64,000 bases of DNA, taken from contig NZ_BAVQ01000037.1 of the NCBI RefSeq assembly GCF_000524475.1, forward strand, positions 1-64,000, read 5' to 3'. Below, one piece after another: positions 9,409 to 17,834 of the stretch. The first letter of the stretch is position 1. The number at the start of each line of letters is the position of its first letter. The stretch is from Tomitella biformata AHU 1821. Lineage in GTDB: Bacteria; Actinomycetota; Actinomycetes; Mycobacteriales; Mycobacteriaceae. Both the position numbers and the translations under genes were made by a program. The notes under the pieces were generated by a model. The model was not told where the DNA came from and did not search any database. It worked only from the letters and a program-made list of their open reading frames with translations.

Positions 9409-10176
9409 CTACTTGGGTTGGAACCGCAGCGCGCCGTCGATGCGGATGACCTCGCCGTTGAGGTAGTCGTTCTCTGCGATGTGCTGGACCAGCGCGGCGT
9501 ACTCAGAGGGGCTGCCCATCCGGTTCGGGAACGGAACCGTGGAGCCCCAATGCTTCTCGGCCTCCTCACGCTCCATCTGGAACGCCGGAGTGAAGAAGGT
9601 GCCCGGCGCGATGGCCATCACGCGGATGCCGAGCTTGGTCAGATCGCGTGCGGCGGGCAGCGTCAGGCCGACAACCCCGCCCTTCGCGGCGGAGTACGCG
9701 GTCTGGCCGATCTGCCCCTCGAAGGCGGCGATGCTGGCGGTGTTCACGATCACGCCGCGGCCGCTGTCATCGGCCTCGTTGCGCGCCATCGCCGCCGCGC
9801 CGAGGCGCAGCACGTTGAAGGTGCCGTTGAGGAACAGGTTGACGTACCACTGGAACTGCTCAAAGGAGGCAGGCTCGCCGTCCCGGCCGACCACTCGAGA
9901 GGCTCCGGCTCCTCCGCCGTGGGCGTTGACGACGATGCGGAGCGGTGCGAGCTCATTCGCGACAGCCAGCGCCGCGTTGACGCTGTCGTCGTCCAGCACG
10001 TCGGTGCGGACGTATCGAACGCTTCCGCCAAGCTCCGTCTCGAGCTCCTTGCCGCGCTCGTCGTTGAGGTCGGCGATAACCACGGCTGTGCCCGCCTTGG
10101 CGAGCTGGCGGACGGTGGCCTCGCCGAGGCCGCCGGCTCCGCCGGTGACGAGCGCAGACGCCTTGCTGATGTCCAT
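9409..10176 (-). CDS. SDR, 3-hydroxyacyl-CoA dehydrogenase type II-like
   Basis: 255 residues. Key features are the Rossmann motif TGGAGGLG, the VNAHGGG segment at the NNAG position, catalytic Ser in NTASIAAFEG, and Y-S-A-A-K. The long insertion and overall pattern (TALVTGGAGGLGEAT start, TAYSAAKGGVVGLT, GSTVPFPNRMG) resemble type II 3-hydroxyacyl-CoA dehydrogenases (HSD17B10 group), which oxidise 3-hydroxyacyl-CoA with NAD+. The ATG at 10176 is placed directly before the glycine-rich motif; an upstream in-frame stretch is discarded. Its promoter region contains the best match to the recurrent TGACA-N4-TGTCA element. Confidence 0.9.
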   Translation of the reverse strand: MDISKASALVTGGAGGLGEATVRQLAKAGTAVVIADLNDERGKELETELGGSVRYVRTDVLDDDSVNAALAVANELAPLRIVVNAHGGGAGASRVVGRDGEPASFEQFQWYVNLFLNGTFNVLRLGAAAMARNEADDSGRGVIVNTASIAAFEGQIGQTAYSAAKGGVVGLTLPAARDLTKLGIRVMAIAPGTFFTPAFQMEREEAEKHWGSTVPFPNRMGSPSEYAALVQHIAENDYLNGEVIRIDGALRFQPK

Positions 10177-10244
10177 GGGGTCCTCTCTGAGGAAATGTTG
10201 GGGGAGGTTGCTGGGGCGAACGGGTCGCGTGCCGATTACCAACA

Positions 10245-10260
10245 TGACATGTCTGTCAGA
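10245..10260. promoter_or_regulatory. GTCAGA-type operator candidate, best palindromic copy
   Basis: TGACATGTCTGTCAGA: arms TGACA (10245-10249) and TGTCA (10254-10258) form an inverted repeat with a 4-base spacer. It lies 69-84 bases upstream of the SDR start on the minus strand and downstream of the double-TetR gene. Other copies across the window preserve the GTCAGA half and more loosely the TGACA half. Confidence 0.55.
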
Positions 10261-10479
10261 AATATTCAAGAGGTGGCGACGGAATAGATGGAAATAGTTT
10301 GGCCGGGTGAGGTCTGGGTGTCGTCTGATTGCGAGCTGTCGGCGCCGCGGCTGGCGGATGGGCCGCCCTCTAGCGGTCTGGCACTGATGAAATTCGGTCG
10401 ACAATGGCCGCCCCGCTGGGATTCGGACTATTGGCAGGCGCGGTGTGGCGGCGGGGCGGCGTCGCGGTCTAAATAGTCG

Positions 10480-11808
10480 TTATGTCAGAAGGTGGCTGAA
10501 AAAGCCCCGCCGGATGCACAGGATGATCAGGTCCACAAACTGCTCCTCGGACATCGGCTCGGGCAGCTCTTGCGCCGCGGCCGGGACGCGGGAGACCAGG
10601 GCGCGGAACAGGACTGCCGCCAGCACCGGGTCCAAGGGGTAGTCGCGTTTGCGGTCGATCAGCGTGAAGAGCGACGCATCCATCATGCCCTGCCCGTGCG
10701 CACCGAACTCGTACACCAGATCCCGGTCGTTGCCCTCCTGGGTCCACGCGTCTATCGATCCCGCGTAGTGGGCGGAGAACTCGGCCATGTCCGCGATCCA
10801 CTGCCGCAGCGCGGTCTCGTGCTCGGCCATCGGGTCGATGTGGCGGATCCGCTCGGCGAGGTCGAGGGCCCCGTCCAACGCCTGGGTGCTCAGGGTGACG
10901 AGCAGGTCTTGCTTCTCGCTGAAGTATTTGTAGAACGTGCCGCGGGCGAAGCCGGCCTCCTCGACGATGTCGTCGACGCTGGTGCGGTGGTACCCCTTCT
11001 CCCTGAACTGTGTGGCCCCGGCCTCGATCAGCGTGCGCACGGTCTTGACGGCGCGCGTGCTCAGCCCGGCGATCCGATCCTCGGTGGTGAGGCCCTCGGT
11101 GGAGGGCGGCTCGGGGATCGCGATCTCGGTGCCGCCGCTGGGCCGCAGAGCCAGGCTGTTGAGCACCGAGGCTGGCGTGTCGGGGAACAGGACCAGCTGG
11201 AGGTAGACGGACACGGCGTCGATGATGGACTGCGTGTCACGGCCGTAGACGCGGCCAGTGTGCATGAACAAGTTCATCCGGTGCACCATCGCCTGCATCA
11301 CCATGGCACCGGCGACGGGGTCGATGCCGTCGATCTCCGAGGTCTCGAGCCGCGTGGTGATGAGGTTGTTGTAGCCGCCGATGAAGCGGCTGATCTGCGG
11401 GCGGACGGCGGTGTCGGAGGACGCGACTGCTGTCCACTGGATGAACATCGTGGAGTACTTCTCGAAGACCCAGCTCCACTCGCCAAGCCACCAGTTCAGG
11501 TTGTCGAAGCCGACCTCGGTGGGGCCCAGCGGCCCGATGCGGCGGGCGACCCGGAAGAGTGCCCGGCCGCACTCCTCGAGCAGCTCGATGAAGATCTCAT
11601 CTTTTCCTGGAAAATACTGGTACAGGGTGGCGCGTGAGATGTCCGCGGCTTTGGCGATCGCGTCTACGGACGTGTTGAAGAAGCCCACCTGCGAGAACAG
11701 GTCGAGGGAGACGTCGACAATCTTGCTGCGGGTGTTCGCGCCGCGGGTGCCGATCTCCGGGCTGGAGGGGCCATAACTGGCACGGCGCGTGATCGGGTTA
11801 GCAGACAT
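10480..11808 (-). CDS. Tandem double-TetR transcriptional regulator (Mce3R-like architecture)
   Basis: 442 residues holding two complete TetR units in one chain. The first HTH spans about residues 25-71 (SVDAIAKAADISRATLYQYF), the second about 252-301 (SVDDIVEEAGFARGTFYKYF). Each is followed by an alpha-helical ligand domain, and a proline-rich linker near 225-240 joins them. Normal TetR proteins are about 200 residues and dimerise; M. tuberculosis Mce3R is a known tandem form. The two recognition helices differ, so a non-palindromic operator is expected. It lies 82 bases downstream of the APH-MaoC-MaoC operon on the same strand. The start ATG lacks a clear Shine-Dalgarno. Likely a repressor responding to an acyl-CoA (inference). 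Confidence 0.93.
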   Translation of the reverse strand: MSANPITRRASYGPSSPEIGTRGANTRSKIVDVSLDLFSQVGFFNTSVDAIAKAADISRATLYQYFPGKDEIFIELLEECGRALFRVARRIGPLGPTEVGFDNLNWWLGEWSWVFEKYSTMFIQWTAVASSDTAVRPQISRFIGGYNNLITTRLETSEIDGIDPVAGAMVMQAMVHRMNLFMHTGRVYGRDTQSIIDAVSVYLQLVLFPDTPASVLNSLALRPSGGTEIAIPEPPSTEGLTTEDRIAGLSTRAVKTVRTLIEAGATQFREKGYHRTSVDDIVEEAGFARGTFYKYFSEKQDLLVTLSTQALDGALDLAERIRHIDPMAEHETALRQWIADMAEFSAHYAGSIDAWTQEGNDRDLVYEFGAHGQGMMDASLFTLIDRKRDYPLDPVLAAVLFRALVSRVPAAAQELPEPMSEEQFVDLIILCIRRGFFSHLLT

Positions 11809-11890
11809 CGGTGCACAGCCTAGCGGTAGGGCCGAGGTGGTATGGACTCCTCGGCGGGATTGTCCTTGTGTTCCCAGGAATCGGTACTTA

Positions 11891-12319
11891 TTATGCCCGG
11901 GCGGGCAGGTGAAAGTCTGCCGAGCCGCTGATCGCGATTCCGCCGGTCTGCCTGGTGCACGTCAATTCGACCGTGACGAGCGTGCCGCCGTGCGCGGCAG
12001 GCGCGGACGCGGTGATCTCCCCGGCGCAGGTCAAGACATCCCCGGGCCAGACCTGCTCGCGGAACCGCACGCCGAAACGCCGCACGTTCTCGGCGCCGAG
12101 CCAGTCGGTCGCGAACGTGGCGAGGAGAGCTGATTGGTGCATGCCCTGGGAGAACACGGACGGATTGCCGGCGGCGCGGGCGAGGACATCGTCGTAGTGC
12201 ATCGGGTTGAGGTCGCCCGAGGCGCCCGAGTAGCGGACGAACATCTGGGTCGTCAGCGGCCCGAACACCCGGGGCTCCGTGGTGGCGCCGACGTCGATCG
12301 AGTCAGTGCTGATCATCAT
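11891..12319 (-). CDS. MaoC-type (R)-specific enoyl-CoA hydratase subunit
   Basis: 142 residues, single hot-dog domain. The hydratase-2 motif is present in YSGASGDLNPMHYDD, with the Asp/His dyad and Asn of MaoC enzymes. Later GVRFREQVWPGD is the usual CoA-side strand. It should add water to a 2-enoyl-CoA. AAAGGAG precedes the ATG, which overlaps the stop of the upstream MaoC-N gene by ATGA. Pairing of a motif-bearing and a motif-poor MaoC protein recalls the heteromeric ChsH1/ChsH2 hydratase of steroid side-chain degradation, so the two probably form one enzyme. Confidence 0.9.
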   Translation of the reverse strand: MMISTDSIDVGATTEPRVFGPLTTQMFVRYSGASGDLNPMHYDDVLARAAGNPSVFSQGMHQSALLATFATDWLGAENVRRFGVRFREQVWPGDVLTCAGEITASAPAAHGGTLVTVELTCTRQTGGIAISGSADFHLPARA

Positions 12320-12777
12320 TTGGGCTCCTTTGCCGCGGTCTCGATGAAGGTTCCGCGTGCCTCGGCGACCAATTCGCCGTCAGCAGAGCGGAATTCGGTG
12401 GCGATCACGGCAAATCGCATCTGCCCGCCGCGCTTGCCCGGCTTGTCGAAGCGTTCGAGCACCCGCTCTCGAGCCAGCAGCGTGTCGCCGACCTTCGGCA
12501 GCGAGCCATGGAAGATGTACTCTTGCTCGCCGTGCAGCAGGCGCTTGCGTTCGAAGCCGAGGGTGACGCGGACGTCGGCCGGGGCCCATTGGACGGCGTT
12601 GATCAAGAACGTGGGCGGGACAACCGCGTCCGGCCCCTCGTATGCGGTGCTCTCGGACTGCATCGCGCGGGCGAACTCGCGGATCTTGCCGCGCTCGATA
12701 TGCACCTCCCACTCGCCGCCGACCGTGCCGACGGGGGAGGGCTCGGGGGGTGTGGCGGACCCGGAACTTGCGGTCAT
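12316..12777 (-). CDS. MaoC N-terminal-type dehydratase subunit (FAS1-like hot-dog)
   Basis: 153 residues. The pattern IERGKIREFARAMQ, PPTFLI and LHGEQEYIFHG is typical of the N-terminal MaoC/HadA-type hot-dog subunit, which usually lacks the D-x4-H catalytic motif, as here. It likely supplies the substrate-binding half of a heterodimer with the overlapping downstream MaoC gene. ATG at 12777 overlaps the stop of the APH kinase gene (ATGA), so the three are translationally coupled. The upstream in-frame extension is Arg/Pro-rich noise. Confidence 0.88.
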   Translation of the reverse strand: MTASSGSATPPEPSPVGTVGGEWEVHIERGKIREFARAMQSESTAYEGPDAVVPPTFLINAVQWAPADVRVTLGFERKRLLHGEQEYIFHGSLPKVGDTLLARERVLERFDKPGKRGGQMRFAVIATEFRSADGELVAEARGTFIETAAKEPK

Positions 12778-13892
12778 TGTGATGAGCTCCTTTGATTTCG
12801 GTGTTCGCCGAGGTACTGCTCGACGAGGGTGACTGCGTTCCCCGGGTAGCTGTGCGCGGTCTCCACGTCCAGGCCGTCGCGGATAAGCAGTGTCGCCAGG
12901 CTGTTGGTGATCAGTGACAGGACGCAGGCGGCGACGAGCTGGAAGTAGGCGAGATCCTTGGTGGGCTGGCCACCGAACTGCTCGTAGCGGCGGATGGTCT
13001 CCGCGTCGTCGGGGATGCCGGGGAGGCGGGCGAAGCCGAGGGACTCGGAGAGATAGCGCTCGAACATCAGCCACCAGCCGAGGTCGATCTCGGGTGGTCC
13101 GGTGCTAGCGGTCTCCCAGTCGAAGATCGCGGCGACGGTGAGGTCGTCGGCGAAGGACATGTTGCCCACCCGCGCGTCTCCCCACACGACGCCCTCGGCT
13201 GTGGTGGCCGGCATCTGCTCGACGAGCACGTCGATCGCGGTGGACAGTACGCCCGCGCCAACGACCACGTCCGCGCGAATTCTCTCGTGCCAGCCGCGGA
13301 GATGCTCGATGTATCGGCCGAGTGCGGTCCCGGTGTCCTCGACGTCTCCGCGGAGGTAGGCCAGATCTTGCGGGTCGTCCACCCGATGGACCGCTACCAA
13401 TGAACGTAAGGCGTTGTTGAACAACGTCTCTCGATCCTCAGGCGCAAGGTCCGCGACCCAGCCTCGTTTGTGCCAGCTTGGCACGTCGGACGGAGTCCGT
13501 CCGTCGACTCGGCGCATCAGATAGAACGGCGTGCCGAGAATGCTCGGATCGCGTTCCGTGAGGACGATGGCTGGTGTGGTGACGCCGGCGTGGACGCCGA
13601 GCCTGCTCATCACCTCGGCCTGGCGTACCGCATCGGGTTCGACGAACAGCTGGTGGTCGGAGGCCTGCATGCGCAGCACGAGGGGCATTTGCTCCCGCCC
13701 ACCTTCGCGGTCCTGCCAGCTGGCGGTGAAGAACACGGTCTTGCCTGAATAGCCGGCGTCGGGGGCGGAGAACTCCGAGATGGTGAAATCCGAATGGTCG
13801 CCCGCCACGAGGCGGCTGGGTAGCCACTGCTCGAGTGTCGAGCGCACGTCCCCGTCGAGCTGGCCTCGGGTTGCCGAGTAGGACAAGGCCAC
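12774..13892 (-). CDS. APH-family phosphotransferase (acyl-CoA pathway kinase type)
   Basis: About 372 residues. Protein-kinase-like APH fold with the catalytic loop VVWGDARVGNMSF (Asp and Asn) and the metal-binding IFDWETAS. In this context it is not an antibiotic kinase: related APH proteins beside acyl-CoA dehydrogenases (LvaA of Pseudomonas putida, the APH domain of ACAD10/11) phosphorylate 4-hydroxyacyl-CoA. His in the usual HGD is replaced by Trp (WGD). The start is uncertain: GTG at 13892 directly abuts the purine-rich AAGGGAG, while TTG at 13886 would have better spacing. It heads an operon with two MaoC subunits and is divergent from the LLM gene, with a GTCAGA element between. Confidence 0.88.
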   Translation of the reverse strand: MALSYSATRGQLDGDVRSTLEQWLPSRLVAGDHSDFTISEFSAPDAGYSGKTVFFTASWQDREGGREQMPLVLRMQASDHQLFVEPDAVRQAEVMSRLGVHAGVTTPAIVLTERDPSILGTPFYLMRRVDGRTPSDVPSWHKRGWVADLAPEDRETLFNNALRSLVAVHRVDDPQDLAYLRGDVEDTGTALGRYIEHLRGWHERIRADVVVGAGVLSTAIDVLVEQMPATTAEGVVWGDARVGNMSFADDLTVAAIFDWETASTGPPEIDLGWWLMFERYLSESLGFARLPGIPDDAETIRRYEQFGGQPTKDLAYFQLVAACVLSLITNSLATLLIRDGLDVETAHSYPGNAVTLVEQYLGEHRNQRSSSQ

Positions 13893-13945
13893 TCCCTTCT
13901 ATTGGATCGCGACGGAGCGCGAAGCCGTAGGTCTTCCCAAGTTGT

Positions 13946-13961
13946 AGCCAATACTGTCAGA
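13946..13961. promoter_or_regulatory. GTCAGA element overlapping the LLM promoter
   Basis: GTCAGA at 13956-13961 sits 8 bases before the LLM start codon in the 77-base divergent region. A possible -10 (TACTGT, 13953-13958) overlaps it and would give a nearly leaderless transcript. The context AATACTGTCAGAAT resembles the copy before the aldehyde dehydrogenase (ATTACTGCCAGAAT). Confidence 0.5.
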
Positions 13962-13969
13962 ATACAATC

Positions 13970-15058
13970 ATGAACCAGAATAATTCCAGTCTTGTCGATA
14001 CATCGGATCCCCATGTCGGAGGGTTCGGCGGAGCTGGCCGGCTCGCGCTAGGCGCCTATGCGCTGCCCGGTCGGGTGCCGGATCCGCGTCCAGCGATTGC
14101 CCAGGCTATTGAGGCCGAGCGGCTGGGCCTGCGTACGTTGTGGTTGAGCGAGCGGTGGGGCACGAAGGATTTCGGGGTGCTGGCGGGCGCGTTCAGCCAG
14201 GTCACGAAGGAGATAAATATCGCGGCGGGGATCACGCATTTCCAGTCCCGCCACCCGGCGATGCTCGCGTCGCTGGCGATGACCGCGCAGGGGCTCACGG
14301 ACGGCCGGATGGTGATGGGGATCGGTCGGTCCGTCGACCGGATGTGGAGCGCCGTGGGGCTGCCGAAGTCGACCAATGCCTCGATCATCGACTCCGCGGA
14401 CATCTTCCGCCGGCTGTGCCGGGGGGAGAAGGTGAAATACGACGGACCTGCGGGGACGTACCCCTCGCTGCGATTGAACGACGTGCCGGACGCGCCCGTC
14501 CCGCCCCTTGTCTTCGCCGCGATCGGGCCGAAGGGGTTAGCCCTGGCGGGACAACATTTCGACGGCGTGCTGCTGCACCCGTTCCTGACCCCGGACGCGG
14601 TTCGGCGATCAGTCGCCATTGTGCGCGATGCGGCGGCGGCGGCGGGTCGGGCGCGGGACTCTGTGCGCGTCTACGCCACCGTCGTGGTGGCCTCGGGCCT
14701 CGAGCCGGGCGAGGAGGCCGCGGTGGTGGGCGGCCGGGCGGTGACCTACTACCAGATCCCGACCTTCGGAGAGCAGCTCGCCAAGGTCAATGGCTGGGAT
14801 GTGGCTGCGCTTCAGGCGCTGCGATCGCATCCGCTGCTGGCCGGCGTGCGTGGCGCGGCGGACTCGGTCCGCACGCGCGAGGAGCTCACGGAGGTGTCGA
14901 GGGCGCTGCCCGAGGAGTGGATTCGGGGCGCGTCGGCCCTGGGCACGGCAAGTGAGTGCCACGCGATGTTCGAGCGTTACCGGGAGGCTGGGGCGGACGA
15001 GCTGGTGCTGCACGGGAGCACTCCCGACCAACTGGGTCCGGTGCTCGGGCGGAGTTGA
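13970..15058 (+). CDS. LLM-class F420-dependent oxidoreductase (TIGR03857-like)
   Basis: 362 residues with a luciferase-like TIM barrel. The start LALGAYALPGRVPDPR, the AERLGLRTLWLSERW strip and GMGIGRSVDRMW-type segment (here VMGIGRSVDRMW) are typical of the actinobacterial F420-dependent subfamily. Such enzymes transfer hydride between reduced cofactor F420 and a carbonyl or alcohol. No Shine-Dalgarno is visible before the ATG, which lies only 8 bases after the GTCAGA element, so translation may be leaderless. It precedes aldehyde and alcohol dehydrogenases on the same strand, suggesting a shared oxidative role. F420 use is inferred from family. Confidence 0.9.
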   Translation: MNQNNSSLVDTSDPHVGGFGGAGRLALGAYALPGRVPDPRPAIAQAIEAERLGLRTLWLSERWGTKDFGVLAGAFSQVTKEINIAAGITHFQSRHPAMLASLAMTAQGLTDGRMVMGIGRSVDRMWSAVGLPKSTNASIIDSADIFRRLCRGEKVKYDGPAGTYPSLRLNDVPDAPVPPLVFAAIGPKGLALAGQHFDGVLLHPFLTPDAVRRSVAIVRDAAAAAGRARDSVRVYATVVVASGLEPGEEAAVVGGRAVTYYQIPTFGEQLAKVNGWDVAALQALRSHPLLAGVRGAADSVRTREELTEVSRALPEEWIRGASALGTASECHAMFERYREAGADELVLHGSTPDQLGPVLGRS

Positions 15059-15078
15059 GGCCAGCCCTTGCCGTAAAG

Positions 15079-15094
15079 TGACATTACTGCCAGA
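15079..15094. promoter_or_regulatory. Variant TGACAT-N4-GCCAGA element before aldehyde dehydrogenase
   Basis: TGACAT (15079-15084), four bases, then GCCAGA (15089-15094): same spacing as the copy at 10245 with one change in the right half. It lies in the 110-base gap between the LLM and aldehyde dehydrogenase genes, so the latter may have its own promoter. Confidence 0.45.
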
Positions 15095-15168
15095 ATCGAT
15101 TCTTGGCAGGCCTGGTGCCGTCCATAATTCCGGGCCGCGTCGGCAGACATCGCGAGGAGAGGCAGTCC

Positions 15169-16605
15169 GTGCACGAATTCGAAGGTGTTTATATCTCGGG
15201 ACAGTGGCGCCCAAGCGCGGGTCCGCGAATGACGGTGGCATCCCCGGCCAATGGGGAGGTCCTCGGACACGTCACTGAGGCGACGAGCCTCGATGTGGCG
15301 GACGCGGTGGACGCGGCGCGCGCAGCGCTGGAGCACGGCCCGTGGGGCCGCACCACCGCCGCCGAGCGGGCAGCCGCCATCGGCCGGATCGCGGACCACA
15401 TCGAGTCCAGATCCGCGGAGTTCGCCGACCTGGTCTCGGCAGAGGTTGGATCCCCGCGGCGATGGGCATCCTTCGGCCAGATCGCGACCATGCTCGGGGT
15501 GCTGCGCACCTACGAGAAGATCACGGCAGACTACGAGTTCGAGTCCATCCGCCCGTCTGTCATGGGCGGCGAGGTCGCGGTGCGGCAGTTGCCCGTCGGG
15601 GTGGTCGGCGCCATCCTGCCGTGGAACGCGCCGCTGTTCACCGCCGCTTTGAAGATCGCGCCGGCCTTGGCCGCCGGCTGCACCATGGTGCTGAAGCCGT
15701 CGCCGGAGGCGCCGCTGGCGATCTCGCTGATGGCCGAGGCGATTGAGGCAGCAGGTGTCCCGGCTGGCGTGGTCAACATCGTCTCGGGCGACGTGGCGAC
15801 GGGCGAGGCCCTGGTGGCGCACTCTGGCGTGGACAAGGTCAGCTTCACCGGCTCCACCGCGGCAGGCCGGCGGATCGGCGCAGTATGCGCCGCGGACATC
15901 CGGCGGTGCACGTTGGAGCTTGGCGGGAAATCCGCCGCGATCCTGCTCGACGACCTGGACCTGGATGCCAAGACCATCGGCAGCCTGGTCGGCGGAGTGA
16001 TGTCCAACAACGGCCAGGTGTGCGCGGCGCAGACTCGCATCCTGGTGCCCGCAGCGCGCTATGACGAGGTGGTGGACGCGCTCGGCGCGGCGGTCGCGGC
16101 GCTCAAGGTCGGCGATCCGGCAGACCGGAGCACGGACGTCGGACCCGTGATCAACCGCGCGGCGCGGGACCGCATCGAGGGCTATCTGCAGCGAGCTGGG
16201 ACCGCCGGTGCGAGATTCGTCGTCGGCGGAACCCGCCCAACCAGCCCGGAAGCCGGCTGGTATGTCACCCCTACGCTTGTCGCGGATGTCGACAACACGA
16301 TGGAAATCGCGCGCGAGGAGCTTTTCGGCCCGGTTGCCGTAGTGATCCCGTACACCGACGAGGACGACGCCGTCGCGCAGGCCAACGACTCGGACTACGG
16401 GCTGGCCGCCGCGGTGTGGTCCGCCGACCGCGACCGCGCGCGCCGGGTGGGATCGCGCCTACGCGTGGGCACAGTCGCGGTGAACTCCGCGGCGCCCCTA
16501 GATTTCGGGAGCCCTTTCGGCGGCTTCAAGAACTCCGGGATCGGCCGGGAGGGCGGCCCGGAGGGGATCGCCAGCTACGTCGAGGCGCAGTCGATCATCC
16601 TCTGA
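15169..16605 (+). CDS. Aldehyde dehydrogenase family protein
   Basis: 478 residues, normal for the NAD(P)+-dependent ALDH superfamily. Visible active-site residues are PWNAPL (Asn153), the KPSPE strip (Lys176), LELGGKS (Glu250) and NNGQVCAAQT with nucleophile Cys285. It oxidises an aldehyde to the acid (or acyl-CoA). GTG at 15169 is chosen because GAGGAGAGG lies just upstream; a longer ATG start at 15103 would add 22 residues without homology. It sits between an F420-type oxidoreductase and an NDMA-type alcohol dehydrogenase 48 bases downstream, which would supply its aldehyde. Confidence 0.94.
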   Translation: MHEFEGVYISGQWRPSAGPRMTVASPANGEVLGHVTEATSLDVADAVDAARAALEHGPWGRTTAAERAAAIGRIADHIESRSAEFADLVSAEVGSPRRWASFGQIATMLGVLRTYEKITADYEFESIRPSVMGGEVAVRQLPVGVVGAILPWNAPLFTAALKIAPALAAGCTMVLKPSPEAPLAISLMAEAIEAAGVPAGVVNIVSGDVATGEALVAHSGVDKVSFTGSTAAGRRIGAVCAADIRRCTLELGGKSAAILLDDLDLDAKTIGSLVGGVMSNNGQVCAAQTRILVPAARYDEVVDALGAAVAALKVGDPADRSTDVGPVINRAARDRIEGYLQRAGTAGARFVVGGTRPTSPEAGWYVTPTLVADVDNTMEIAREELFGPVAVVIPYTDEDDAVAQANDSDYGLAAAVWSADRDRARRVGSRLRVGTVAVNSAAPLDFGSPFGGFKNSGIGREGGPEGIASYVEAQSIIL

Positions 16606-16653
16606 TCCGCGTCCGCAGCACTTGACAGCATTCGCACTACTGGAAGGAATCAC

Positions 16654-17781
16654 ATGGAGACGAAGGCAGCGGTCCTTTGGGAGCGGAACACTCCCTGGTC
16701 GATCGAGACGATCCGACTCGACCCGCCGAAGGATCAGGAGGTGTTGGTGGAGCTGCACGCCTCCGGGATGTGCCACTCCGACGAGCACATCGTGACAGGC
16801 GATATGCCCTTCCACCTGCCCTGCATTGGAGGGCATGAGGGCGCTGGCGTGGTCAAGGCGGTCGGCTCGCACGTGTCCTGGATCAAGCCGGGAGACCACG
16901 TGGTGTTCGGGTTCATCCCGTCCTGCGGGCATTGCCCATCGTGCTCGAGCGGCCACCAGAACCTCTGTGACCTCGGGGCCAAGATCTACAGCGGCCGCCA
17001 GATCTTCGACGACACGGCGCGCCACCACGTGGGCGACCAGGAGCTCGCGCTCGCATGCGGCATCGGGTCCTTCGCCCACCACACCGTGGTGCACGAGGCG
17101 AGCTGCATCAAGATCGACCCGGCCACACCGCTGGACCGGGCCTGCCTGCTGGGCTGCGGCTTCATCACGGGCTGGGGCTCGGCCGTGTACACCGCGCACA
17201 TCAAGCCCGGCGAGACGGTGGTCGTCGCCGGCATCGGGGGCATCGGCGCCGCCGCCGTGCAGGGCGCCCGCTTGGCAGGAGCCCGCACCATCACCGCGAT
17301 CGACCCGGTCGAGTTCAAGCGGGAGGAGGCGCTGCGGCTTGGCGCCACCCACGTGGCCGCCTCGTGGGAAGAGGCGAAAGCCGTTGTCGCGGAAGCGACG
17401 TGGGACCGCGGTGCGGATAAGTTCATTTGTGCGATGGGCGTCGGCGAAGGGCGCCTGATGTCCAAGGCCCTGGCTATGACGGCAAAGCGCGGCCGCGTGG
17501 TGGTGACGAACATCCACCCGATGGCCGAGCGGGAGATCTCGGTGAACCTGATGGACCTCACGCTCACCGAGAAGCAGATTGTCGGCAGCCTCTACGGCTC
17601 GGCCAACCCGCGCCGAGACATCCCCCGCGTGCTGGAGCTGTGGAGCGCGGGCCAGGTCGACCTCGACTCCATGGTGACTAAGACGTACTCGCTGGAGGAG
17701 GTCAACGACGGCTACGAGGACATGCGCGCCGGCCGCAACATCCGAGGGGTGCTGCGCTACCCGGCGGCGGACTCCCTCTGA
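16654..17781 (+). CDS. NDMA-dependent (mycofactocin-type) zinc alcohol dehydrogenase
   Basis: 375 residues of the zinc MDR family. The catalytic zinc site is shown by Cys40 and His61-Glu62, and the structural zinc by Cys91, 94, 97 and 105. The pattern MCHSDEHIVTGDM, GHEGAGVV, GIGGIGAAAVQGA and GSLYGSANPRRDIP is that of the actinobacterial NDMA-dependent group, whose NAD(H) is tightly bound and is recycled by mycofactocin. It would oxidise a primary alcohol to the aldehyde used by the upstream ALDH. GGAAGGA precedes the ATG. No mft biosynthesis genes are in this window, so the cofactor must be made elsewhere. Confidence 0.93.
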   Translation: METKAAVLWERNTPWSIETIRLDPPKDQEVLVELHASGMCHSDEHIVTGDMPFHLPCIGGHEGAGVVKAVGSHVSWIKPGDHVVFGFIPSCGHCPSCSSGHQNLCDLGAKIYSGRQIFDDTARHHVGDQELALACGIGSFAHHTVVHEASCIKIDPATPLDRACLLGCGFITGWGSAVYTAHIKPGETVVVAGIGGIGAAAVQGARLAGARTITAIDPVEFKREEALRLGATHVAASWEEAKAVVAEATWDRGADKFICAMGVGEGRLMSKALAMTAKRGRVVVTNIHPMAEREISVNLMDLTLTEKQIVGSLYGSANPRRDIPRVLELWSAGQVDLDSMVTKTYSLEEVNDGYEDMRAGRNIRGVLRYPAADSL

Positions 17782-17800
17782 TCGGATCCGTACCCCGCCG

Positions 17801-17834
17801 CTGAGCTCCCGCCCGAATGAGGGTGGGAGCTCAG
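17801..17834. terminator. Hairpin terminator between convergent genes
   Basis: CTGAGCTCCCGCCC (17801-17814) pairs with GGGTGGGAGCTCAG (17821-17834), one G-T position, loop GAATGA. It overlaps the stop codon of the convergent MFS gene and lies 20 bases after the alcohol dehydrogenase stop. Confidence 0.8.

Noticed and set aside
10484-10489. GTCAGA copy at the end of the double-TetR gene
   Set aside because: It encodes the last Leu-Leu-Thr codons, so its sequence is constrained by protein; not counted in the motif set.
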